Source of the DNA: Macrophomina tecta
Lineage: Eukaryota > Ascomycota > Dothideomycetes > Botryosphaeriales > Botryosphaeriaceae
Reading direction: 5' to 3'
Assembly (NCBI GenBank): GCA_024180945.1
Contig: JAKSGN010000033.1
Span: 1,240,001-1,304,000 of the forward strand
Length of the DNA: 64,000 nucleotides
The position numbers and the translations under genes are program-made. Below, piece after piece: positions 34,657-44,836 of the stretch (positions are counted from its first letter, which is position 1; every line of letters begins with the position of its first letter). Below the pieces are notes generated by a model. That model was given only the letters and a program-made list of their open reading frames with translations. It searched no databases and was not told the DNA's origin.

Positions 34657-37600
34657 ATGACAATGCAGTCCACAGATGTCGCAGAGCGGCTACCACCCCT
34701 ATCCGGCCTTGGAGCCCGGGGAAGCTGTACGCGTTTCCATGTCTTTGACTTGACGTGCATTGACACTTTGCAGTATTTCAGTGCCTCTATGGATGCTTCT
34801 ATGCCCTCCTTCGACATCCGAACTGCTTCCCGACAACCAGTCATCAAGCACTTAGAACAGGGCACGCAAGCCCTCCTGGATCCTTCGCACAATGCTAGGC
34901 ACCCGCTATCTTCGAGGCCATTTGACACTTACACCTACCCGGGCTACGAAGCCTCGTTCCATCCCACTTCCTCGTCAATTGATCAACCCCTGCAGGTTCT
35001 GGTGAGCGGCCAGCGCCCTTATATTCTTTCGCGCAATGCCGGCATAGCATACTCCAATCCCATCGCCAGCTTCTACAATGACGCCGACGGGCCTTGGAAT
35101 AGCCTCCGCGCCGCCAGTCAGGCCCAGACCTCGGCCCCGACGGCCACGGTGCCTGTTTCGGTGCCAAATCTCGACTACAACAGCTATAGAGATGCGCTAG
35201 CATCCGAAATATCAGATTCGGGGTATGCTTCTCAAGCCGCAGCTTCACAGTCCCTCGTGAACACAGAGCCGGCCGACTACAACCGAGAGTGTAGCGATTT
35301 GTCTGTGCAAGTGAACAGCTTCTCATTCACTGCCGCTTCGAGTAGCTCTCCTCCATATGACATCCGATCTTTGAACACCCGCAATGCCGACGAGGCTGAC
35401 GCAACATCGGTCCGTCGCCCAAAACCTGGCCAGAAGTCTCTTTTGTGCCCCGACTGCGGGGAAACGGCCAAGTGTCCGTCCGACTTCAAGTGCGTACATG
35501 CTTGTCTGGGCACAGCAACTTGCCGCTTACCGATTCAACTGCAGGAAACATACCCTCAAGCACACCAAACCTTGGACGTGCGACGAGCCCGACTGTTCCC
35601 GCAAAGAAGGCTTCACCACTATCAATGATCTGAAAAGGCACCAAAAGAGCGTGCACAAAATTGGAGGCATGAGTAAATCCTTCAGATGTGTCGCTGACCG
35701 TTGCCGAAACAAGGACAAGTTATGGCCAAGGCTGGACAACTTCAAGCAACATATTAACAGGATGCATAAAGATGAATATGATATGGACGATCTCATTAAT
35801 CGGTTGGATTCCCACCACTGTACCTTGGTTTGCTATGCTCACTGAGATAGGTCACAAATCTTCAGTAGTCTCGGTGCGGGCTCGTCCGATATTTCCAGCG
35901 CAGTACCCGCATCTCAAATGGAAAGCAGAATTGCCGGTATCGACTCCGAGAGGAGTGATGTCAATGCTACTAAGATCATCACACCTCCGGCTATCCCCCT
36001 GGTCCAGCAAAGGAACGAAGAAAGCTATGGCGACCTTTCCCCGGACCTTAAAGTCCCTTTTCCAGCCATTTTCCCAGAGACACGTCCTTGGACTCAGTCA
36101 AACGTCGAGGAACCTGAGAATGGAATTGTACAGTCCCAGAAGGCGCAGGAGAACCGGATGGGGTCTCGGAGACCTCATCCAGATGCGCCCAAGCTCAGGG
36201 AATTAGCCGATGCCGCAACTGCTGCTTCTAGCACCAGGGGCCGGCCAAGCTCGGGAGATGGTCCTATAGCAACATCGTCGAAATCTGAGTCATCCAAGCG
36301 AGGCCTTGCGAAGGAGCATCCGCATAAAAGCCTCCTTGCGAAGATCTCCAATATGATGGCCAAGAGCATCACCAATGGGGCGGCCAGCGAGTCATTACAG
36401 AAAGCTGTCTTACGTGCACTTTTAGAATTGGAAGACAATCGCAATATCATCACAACTGCAGACAGCCACAGTGAGACCGCATCAAAAGCGAACCTGAAAG
36501 GAAGGAATACTGGCAAACTTCCCCCCCGCTTCAGTGGCCCAGATGGTACTGAGCTTAACATATCTACGGCAGAGGTTCGGGAAGGCCTTGCCGCGATGTC
36601 TAGAGGTATCAAGAAAGCTGTACCAAAACCCAAAACGACAGCAAATACCAAGACAAAGAAGATCAAGTGCCCGGACTGCTCCAGCTCGTTCAACCGCCAA
36701 TGCGACCTGAGGTTCGTCCCTGTTAGCCCTCACACTTCTTTCATTCCCTGCCTATTTCGGTCAATAATGGTGTTTACTGAACAAGCGCTAACAAGACCAA
36801 CAGAAAACACAGCTACCGGCACAGTCGTCCCTGGGGCTGCACTTTCTCCAGATGTTACAAACGCTTGGGCAGCAAGAGTGACTGGACGCGCCACGAAGGA
36901 AACAAGCACAATCATATGGCGATATGGCGCTGTGAGCAGCTTCGCCCATCTTCTGCATCTTGCGATCCCAGGCGACTCCACCCCACCGTCTGCGCAGAAA
37001 TATTTTGGGACGTACGGAACTTCTCAGCTCACCTAATCTCCGCCCATCAATTAGAATCTCCCTCTATAAGCTCAGAAATTGTGGTCCGTCATCTCAGCCG
37101 CGGTCTGAACCATCGATTTTGGTGCGGTTTCTGCCAGGCAATCATTCCGCTTGATCGGCGAGGGGTGAAGGGAAGTGACATACGAAATAACCACATCGAC
37201 AAACACTTTATGGAAGGGAAGCGGATCAATAATTGGTTGGATGTCGAGACGAACAAGTTTAAGGGGGACATGGAGCGGTCTGAGAAGGATGAGGAGTTCG
37301 GTGGAGATGATTCTTCGCTGATCAGTAGCGAGGACAAGTTCTCAGTCGAATGTGGATGTGATGAAGGGAATAACGATGGCTATGGGCCACTCAGGAGGGC
37401 GGCAGAGGGAGCGGGCGCTGGGGTGCTAATATTGACGGCAGATAAAGAAGTTCGCGGGAAGAAAAGGTGCAGAGCGGAGAGTAGTGGGGCGGCTGAGGAG
37501 AAAGAGTTGGCTGCGCCGCAAAGGAAGAAGAGAAAGGAAGAAACGCTGTTCTTCTGCGTAAGTGATGCCTTCCATTCCCTTCCTATTACATTCGTTTTCT

Positions 37601-37837
37601 CGGCCGATCCCTGCGTGGCTCTTCTACGCACATTCTTCATCCTGGTCTTGACTGACCATTCCAACGATACAGTGCGGCTGCAAGCAAGGCCCCTTCGCCT
37701 GGTCCCTCTATCAGAGCTGCCTCCACTGCGAACACGAGTTCTGTGAGCACTGCGACCGCAGGAAGCACGAGAACTCGGCCGAGGAGGAGTCTGTTGATTA
37801 TAACCTCTGGAACCACATCGTTGGCATGGTACCTTGA
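34657..37837 (+). CDS. Multi-C2H2 zinc-finger protein with Cys-rich tail
   Basis: Five exons: 34657-35489, 35545-35802, 35851-36711, 36804-37557 and 37673-37837, giving 956 aa. The start is uncertain. The next good ATG is 34789 (MDASMPSF, 912 aa), and an acceptor-like TTTGCAG just before it suggests a 5' UTR intron. First finger group, residues about 264-355: LLCPDCGETAKCPSDFKKHT, WTCDEPDC...HQKSVHK and FRCVADRC...HINRMH. Second group from about 638: KCPDCSSSFNRQCDLRKHSY, WGCTFSRCYKRLGSKSDWTR then HEGNKH, followed by NFSAHLISAH and FWCGFCQAII...NHIDKHF. The last exon encodes CGCKQGPFAWSLYQSCLHCE then HEFCEHC, a compact Cys/His cluster likely to bind zinc. Probably a nuclear regulator. I cannot name a family member. 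Confidence 0.85.
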
Positions 37838-38652
37838 GGTAACCTGTCTTTATTTTGTCCTCCTTTCAACTGCTGCTTTCCCCCTTTGCTACTCCTTGCC
37901 CACCAAGCTTCTCGAATACCTTTCTGGGCTGTCTCTTCTCGCGATGTGATGCATAGGAGTTCATGCACCCAGCGGATAAAAGGCGCATGAGGGTTGTATG
38001 ATGGGAGCTTTCTTTGCTCGTGTCTCTTGCTTGTGTCCATCATGACGACGTTGACGACCAGTTCAGTTTTTCCATACCGACAAAAGAAAATCACGAAAAT
38101 CGCAGAGCGTGCGATTCAGGGATAGAGTCGTCTTTCACTATCGCTCTTTGTGCCCTTTTTGAGGAGCGGATTCCAACTATCTCCCTCTCCCTCTCTCTTC
38201 CTCTCTCCCTTGCTTTTGTGGACATCCAAGTAGATGCTACCGTAGATGAGATGATGCCGATACTTTGTGTCGGCTTCTATCTGTCCAGTCCCGACGCTCT
38301 CAGCAAGCAGCAGTGCAGACTTCACACAGCTCGAAACAAAGGTCATGAATTGAAACGAAGATCCTTTTTCCTTCATCCGCAAGAATAACAGCTCACATTC
38401 GCTTTGAAAGTCGTGATGCCAGTGTGAAGGGACTACTGCGCCATGTGGCCCTGTCCTACGTGTGGTATTTCTTCGTCTATGGTCCATACCAAATACGCCA
38501 CCAATCCCCTGGGAACAAGGCAGGAACAGACATCACATGTACCGACGACTCGTTCCCAGCCGTCCTCATTCGTCAACAACGCCAACAATCAACGATGAAA
38601 AAAAAAGAAAGGCTCGATTCCACATACACCCCGATGCAAACCAAGGCCATTT

Positions 38653-38692
38653 AAAAAAAAAAAAAAAAAAGAAAAGAAAGAAAGAAAGAAAG
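38653..38692. repeat. A18 tract followed by (GAAA)n
   Basis: Eighteen A residues, then GAAAA and several GAAA units. A low-complexity tract in intergenic DNA. Confidence 0.85.
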
Positions 38693-38847
38693 AGCCAGCC
38701 GTATTCGGGTATGTTCGTGTATGTTTCTCCGTCATCACGCCCCGCCGCCGCCCTCTTTCATATACATGTGCACGCGTGTATTCACGCGTGCGTGAGGCAT
38801 AGAGAAAAGGCAAGTCACCGTGCGCAAAATCAGCCGCCTCAGTTTTT

Positions 38848-38868
38848 AAAAAAAAAAAAAAAAAAAAA
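38848..38868. repeat. A21 homopolymer
   Basis: Twenty-one consecutive A residues, with no flanking element to suggest a retrotransposon tail. Confidence 0.85.
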
Positions 38869-39013
38869 CTCCTCACTGTCCGAGAAAAAAAAAGGAAAAA
38901 GAAGGGGGCGAGGGGGGAGGATGATAAAAACGCCATATACCCCGCTCTTTCTCTGCCAGTCTCCCCACCAACACCCACCAAAAGACTCGATACCAGAGAA
39001 CTTAGAGATCGTA

Positions 39014-39039
39014 GGAAATATGGGGAGGAAATATGGGGA
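39014..39039. repeat. 13-bp direct tandem duplication
   Basis: Two head-to-tail copies of GGAAATATGGGGA. Confidence 0.7.
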
Positions 39040-39308
39040 GGAAGAGGTTAAGAAAAAAGAAAAAAAACCGCACACCAAACAACGCAAAAAAGCATCATGC
39101 TTCATTCCCCCTTCCCATGGTGACATCCTGCCCCTTCCATTCCCTTTCTTTATTTAAAGATATAGTATGAGAAAAACGCCAGACGCTGATGCCATGCTTT
39201 TTTTCTTTTTTTTATTCGCTGCTTGTTCATTTACATGAAAGCTGCTTCCTACACTCACTGCGGCCAAGCGCGAGAGCGAGAGAGCAAGGTATTGAGACAC
39301 AAAGAAGC

Positions 39309-41972
39309 TCATCTGAAGAGCCCTCCTCCCACTACACCCGTCCGCTGCGAGAGAGCTGCGCGGTGCAACTGCTCGCCTGCGTCTTCATCCTTGATAGCAC
39401 TGGTACTGGCCGGCCCCTCGACAGCGGCGGACTGAGTGGCGCCCGTCATGCCAAGCTGCGACATCAAGGCCGAGCCCTCATATAGGTCGCGAGCAGCGCG
39501 GTGCGAATCGTGCTGGCTAGTCTCTCGTGCGGAGTGATGCGAGCCAGGGCGGATGGGCGTATCGACTGGCGCATGATGGTTCTCTTGGTTGCGGTTGACG
39601 GCCTGCTTCATCTGCATGATCGGCGACTCATACGCATCACGTTGGTGTGCTGCGGTGCCGGAGGGAGGATTCGATTGCATGTCGATCGTTGATGCTGAGC
39701 CGTTTGGCGCTTGAAGGTCGATCCTCTCTCTTTGAGCTGCTGGTGTTGCAAAAGGGTTGCTGACAACACGCTGTTGCGGCCCTGCTACCTGGTAATGGGC
39801 GTGGTTATGCGCAGGATGTTGAGGATTTGCCCAGGCGTTCTGCTCGAAGAACTGCTCCTCGGCAGCGGCACGATCGGCGCGTGATGGGTCGGCGGGGATT
39901 GCTGGCCGGGCAGGTGGCTGAGTTGGGCGGTTTTGTATCTGAAAAAGGCCGTTCAGCTACATGTTCGAGGCTTACGCGGTGATGAGTAAACTCACTCCCA
40001 TAGCAGCAAGATCCTGGTCCATTTCAGGGTTGCGGGCGGCGGCAAGGTCTGGTGCTGCAGGGAAGCCGACATGCTTGGCAATGCCAGACAGGATGGAGAC
40101 TTCCAGGTTGTACGCCGTTTGTTGCTGTACCTGCTGCGACCGCTTCTGTGTGAACTTGACAGTGTAGTCCTGCTCGTTGGTTCCCCAGTATCGCCTCTCC
40201 CTCTGCAGCTGCGTGATACGCTTGTTACACTCGGTGAGAGTACTCATACGAAGCTCTGCAACATCGTGCATGTACTGGCCATGAATCGAGTTACGCATGG
40301 CCACGAACTGTTTCCTTAGTATGTCCCTTTTCAATCCTAACCGCACATCTTCCTGCCGGATCTTCTCATCACGGCGTTTGTCGACGGCTTGCAACATTAA
40401 TAGGTATTCGTGGTGGGTCGAGTTGGGTTGTTTTAATTGCTCGAGCTCGACCGACAGCCGCTCGAGCTGTTCTTCTAATCGCCTGTATCTTGGTGAGCCT
40501 GTGAGCGAGCCAGCGGCTCTTAGATACTTACTTTTTCTGGAAAGTTAGGAATTGCTTCTCGATCTTGTTCAATTCCTCTAGGGCATTGTGTTTCCGGCCG
40601 CCTGCTGGGGCATTAGTACTCGGTATGCAGAGATCCTGTTGGGTCACTTACGCTCTTCTTCGATCACGGCAGTATCTTCACCCTCGAGCTCACCTTCATG
40701 TGCTTCCTCTTCCTCCGCCTCTGCAAGTGGAGTAGCAGCGTGCTCATCATTTTCGTTGACTTTGCCCTTTTTGCCCTTCCGCTGGCCCTTCTTGCCCTTG
40801 GCCTTTTTGCTCCCAATCGCAGCCCCACTTGCTGCTTCATGAGCAGCTTCCTCGTTTTCTTCTTCATCGGCGAGCGGCCCCTCTGTAGGTTCCACAGGAT
40901 GACCATACTCCTCTTCGGCGGTAGGGTCATCCATCTCGCCGTCCACCTCCATCGGGTCACCATTCAGCTCATAAGGCCTGCCAGGGCTCGGACGCTTGCG
41001 CACGGGCTGATCGTTGTCCAAGTCGTCCGCAATAGACGACAAGGCACTGCTCGATCGCTTGCGCTTGCGGTCGCTTCCCTCGACAGTCGCCGAATCTTCA
41101 GCGTCTGCTTCGGGGTCTGGCTTGTCGTCGGCGAGGGCTTCTTCATCCTCTTCACTGAGTTCATCCGCCTCCGATCCAGCTCTCCGCTGCCGAGTGGGCA
41201 AAGCAGGGCTCTGACTGAGATTCTCTTGTTCCGCCGTCACGACCTTGGCTAGCTTGCTCGGGCTCCGACCGGCTAGACCTTCTGAACCGTTCGTAGCGTC
41301 TGTGACCGTGCGCGCGGGCCTGCGCGGTGTGCTTTCGATGCGCTCCGTCTCTGCCTCGGAGTCGTTCTCCTCGGCTGCTGGCGACGGGGGCTCTCTCAGC
41401 TCAGCCTCGTCGCGATCCTCGATGCTCTCCTCAGGCTCGCTGAGGCTGCTCGAGCCCTCGTCGCCGGCATCGACAATGCCACCGTTAGCGATGATATCGT
41501 GCTCTGCTGTGCCGTTCGCTCCGGTAGACATAGTCGCCGAAGCTTCGACCGGGGCACCTGCTCTGGGGGTGTCGTCGCCGGTGGAGTTGTTTTGCGGGTG
41601 GGGCACGGCGCGCGGGAGGGGAGGGGACGCGGGCTCCGGCGATTCGAGTGGCTCGGGGGTAGGAGCTTTCGCGGGAATGTGTGTGGGAGTTGAGTGTCCT
41701 GTATCTAGAGGCAAGTAATCGTGTGAGCGATTTTGCTTGCTGGACAGCAGAGCTCAATGACGTGGTGGGCGACCGCGGCGGCGGGCACACGCAGCACAGA
41801 CGGTGGGCAGCAGCCCGGGAGCTAAGTTGCGACTGCTACGATGCGACAGAGATGCTTCTCGGGTGCGTGATGAGGCTTGGAGAGCGGAGAGCAACGTACC
41901 AGTCGTGGTTGGTGCGCCGGTCTCTGGAGCGGTCTTGGACCTGCTCCTACTGCCTCGCTGCAGCGCGCTCAT
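39309..41972 (-). CDS. DEP1: Rpd3L histone deacetylase complex subunit, Dep1/Sds3-like
   Basis: Five exons on the minus strand: 41972-41900, 41704-40652, 40601-40532, 40488-39996 and 39938-39309, giving 772 aa. The first exon MSALQRGSRSRSKTAPETGA joins TGHSTPT across a 195-nt intron. Residues 25-370 are strongly acidic and disordered. The Sds3-like core (about 376-565) includes RKHNALEELNKIEKQFLTFQ, then YRRLEEQLERLSVELEQL, LLMLQAVDKRRDEKIRQEDV and QLQRERRYWG. That is the coiled-coil arrangement of Dep1/Sds3 proteins, which scaffold Sin3 and the Rpd3 deacetylase. The C-terminal 200 residues are disordered. Intron 2 ends in a tandem CAGCAG acceptor (40602-40607), so a one-residue splice variant is likely. 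Dep1 versus Sds3 cannot be fully settled by eye. Confidence 0.87.
40602..40607 (-). other. NAGNAG tandem splice acceptor
   Basis: The minus-strand 3' splice site of DEP1 intron 2 reads CAGCAG. Using the first or second AG changes the protein from EEPGGRKH to EERGRKH without a frame change. Confidence 0.55.
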
Positions 41973-42465
41973 GGTGCGCCGGTATCAGCGGCTCGCCAGA
42001 CGGTGTCAGGAGCGGCACAGGGCCCTGGGAGAGCTTCTGGAGGGCGGGTAGGCAAAATTGGGTGATTGCGGGTGAAATGCACGATCGGCCGTGCGCGCTG
42101 GGAGCGGTGCGGGCAAGGCTATGCGGAGGGCGTGGGCGGGAGTGGGTTGGCGGGCGGTCGCGCGAGAAGGTGGGTGCGGAGGGACGCTGGCCGGCGGCTG
42201 AGGGTGTGGGCATGAGCAGCAGGCGGTGGCCGGCGTGGGGAGTGGTGGGCTGGCGTGGTGGTGTCTGGTCTCGCAGCAGCTCTGCACTGGGCCGGCCAGG
42301 GCACACGGCCTCCGTCTGCCCTCTGCGTGCCCTCAGTCTGCCCGCCCGAAAGCCTGCTAGCGCTTCGTCGGCGATAGAAAAGTCAAAACGCCGATCTCCC
42401 AGCCCTCGCGCGTTTCTCTGCGCGTGCCTGCAGCAATTATTTTGCACCGCGAAACACCACCCGCC
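41973..42465. promoter_or_regulatory. Divergent intergenic region DEP1/NOP12
   Basis: 493 bp, GC-rich, between the start codons of DEP1 and NOP12, with no TATA box. It contains many GGCGG and GGGTG-type words and no coding signal. Confidence 0.55.
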
Positions 42466-44359
42466 ATGGCTAAAGACAGGTCCGAACCCCCTGCGGCAGC
42501 CTCGGCAGCCTCAGGCGCACAGTTGAAGCTTGCTGCGAGCAAAAAAGCAATTGATCCGGCTTTGGCCTCGCTTTTCGCAACCAGCGTGAGCACCAAAAAT
42601 CCCCAACCCCTGCGCATAGCTCAGGTACTCATCCTGATTGCAGGTCGGCCCCGCAAAACCGCGCCCGAAGGAAGCCTATCACCAGGCCCCTCCGATAACC
42701 GCGCCTGACGTCGACGGCGACGAGGAAGAGGAGGACGGAGAGGGCGCGGAGGAGGACGATGAGGACCTCTCCAGCATAGACGAGGAACTCCCCGACGATG
42801 AAGATGAAGAGGAGGAAGATGAGGAGGAGGAGGAGAGTGAGGATCACGGCGTGGCCATGCCTGATGCTGAAGCTGCCAGCTCCGACGAGGACGCCGAAAT
42901 TCCGGTCCATGAAAGCCTACTTGCGGCGCACGGCGACAAGTCGCAACGCAAGCGCAAGCGGAAGGGTGATGAGGACGACCTAGAGGACGTATACATGCGC
43001 AAGTTAGCAAGGGAAGAGGCCAAAGAGGAAGCGAGAAGGCAGGCCGAGAGGAGCACCAAGCGCCAAAAGAAGGAGGATGGCGAGGCCGCTGAGGACAGTG
43101 AGGAGGCTCTCTCGGACGATGACGGTGATTTAGACACGGAGTCGGAATCCGAAGTCCCTCAACATGAGATCAAGGCCTCCGAGCAGAAGGGAGACCCTGA
43201 GCTGGAGAAGGCGTCGCGCACCGTTTTCGTGGGCAACGTCTCTGTCAAGGCAGTATCCGACAAATCGGCGAAGAAGACGCTCGTCAAGCACATGTCGTCC
43301 TTCCTGCCCGAATTACCTGAACACAAGCCACCGCACAAGTTCGAGTCGATACGCTTCCGTTCGACTCCCTTCTCGACATACGTCCCCAAAAAGGCTGCAT
43401 TCGCCAAAAAGGAGATCTTGGAAGAGACGACGCACAGTACGAACGCATACGTTGTGTACTCAACGCAGCAGGCCGCCAGGGAAGCCGCGAGGCGTCTAAA
43501 TGGCACGATTGTGCTGGAGCGTCACATACGCGTTGATGAGGTTGCCCACCCGGCCAAGACGGATCACCACCGCTGTGTCTTCGTCGGCAACCTGGGCTTC
43601 GTCGACGATGAGAGCATGATCCAAGAAGCCGAATCGAAGCGCATCGGCAAGGAGATCAGGAAGAGAAAAGAGCCTGGCGACGTGGAAGAGGGCCTGTGGA
43701 GGACATTTGGCAAGGTTGGAACCGTTGAGAGTGTTAGGGTCGTCCGCGACCCCAAGACCCGCGTCGGCAAGGGTTTCGCGTACGTCCAATTCACAGTAAG
43801 CATCCCCCTAACAAAAAGAAAGGAAAAAGGAAACCAGGCGATAGCATGACAGGTAACTAACAAAGAACAGGACGAGAACGCAGTTGAAGCAGCTCTACTC
43901 TACAATGACAAAAAATTCCCGCCAATGCTTCCGCGCCGCCTCCGTGTCGTGCGCGCCAAGGCCTTCAAGCGCAACGCCGCCAAAAACAACGCCGCAACAT
44001 CCACCCGCCCGCCCACCTCCAGGGGCGTCTACAACCCCAAGGCCTCGGCCGAGGAGAGGTCGATGCAGGGCCGGGCTGCGAAGCTGCTGGGCAAAGCCGG
44101 CGCCGCGAAGATCAAGTCCGCCAAGCCGCACGCTGGCAAGAGGGACTTCACCCGTAACGGGTCTGCGGCGAATGGCGGCACCGCCGACATCAAGCCGCCT
44201 GAGCAGTTCGTGTTCGAAGGTCACCGCGCGAGCGAGAAGCAGGGCAAGACCGGCCTGAAGCTGGGCGGCAAGAAGAGCGGCAAGAAGGGCGGCAAGCCGA
44301 CGTCGAGGAGCAGCAAGAGGGGCGCGGCGTGGAAGGCTGCGGGTGGAAAGAGGGCCTGA
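42466..44359 (+). CDS. NOP12: Nucleolar RRM protein Nop12
   Basis: Three exons: 42466-42585, 42644-43795 and 43871-44359, giving 586 aa. The N-terminus contains KAIDPALASLFATS joined to VGPAKPRPKEA across a 58-nt intron, the signature start of Nop12. A long acidic region follows (residues about 60-130). RRM1 begins at TVFVGNVSVKAVSDKSAKKT (about residue 232), with the unusually long insertion between its halves that Nop12 has. RRM2 begins CVFVGNLGFVDDES (about 351) and includes VRVVRDPKTRVGKGFAYVQF, split from DENAVEAALLYNDKKFPPML by intron 2. The C-terminal tail is rich in Lys, Gly and Arg. Known role: a pre-rRNA-binding protein needed for 25S rRNA maturation, especially 5.8S folding in the cold. 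Divergent from DEP1. Confidence 0.94.
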
Positions 44360-44836
44360 GGTCGAGGTCGTCGTGAGAAGAACGCATAGTTTACGGCGCT
44401 TGGGGAATGGGATGGCACCAAAAAGCAATGATGCCGGCGGAATCAATCGGCTGGATTCACGCGTTTTAGACCAATTCGTCCTCTTTGACTGTGATGAGTA
44501 GCGGCAATTCAATTCCAGATAGCCGAGTTTGCAATCCAAGGACACTTGTGAAAGGGGGAGACCGCCTTTCGTTCACTGGCAAGTAAGAAGCTACAATATT
44601 CACCCGAAAAGGACACAAGAAAAGCCCTATGCTTCATCTTCAAGGCGCACACCCATCAGAGCCACAAAAAAAAAAAAAAAAAAAAAGGAATACGTCAACT
44701 CCCTTATATGGTGGAGGGGATATGAGACTGGACCTTCCGATATAAACTCAATTGTACATACTAATCAGTTCCAAAGCTACGTGTATTTCTTCGTCGGCAT
44801 CAATGTTATTCCATCTTCTTCTGCCCATAACACCTC
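44360..44836. other. Convergent 3' region NOP12/AMS1
   Basis: 477 bp between converging stop codons. It includes an A21 tract at 44666-44686 and has no coding signal. Confidence 0.5.
44666..44686. repeat. A21 homopolymer
   Basis: Twenty-one consecutive A residues in the intergenic 3' region. Confidence 0.85.

Larger units (their letters stand above)
37838..39308. other. Convergent intergenic region with homopolymer tracts
   Basis: About 1.47 kb between two converging stop codons. It is rich in simple sequence: CT-rich DNA near 38175-38215, A tracts at 38653-38670 and 38848-38868, GAAA repeats, and a 13-bp direct duplication near 39014. I see no gene. Confidence 0.5.

Noticed and set aside
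38653..38868. A tracts as retrotransposon tails
   Set aside because: There are no target-site duplications, no reverse-transcriptase fragment and no repeat body nearby. They look like plain homopolymers.
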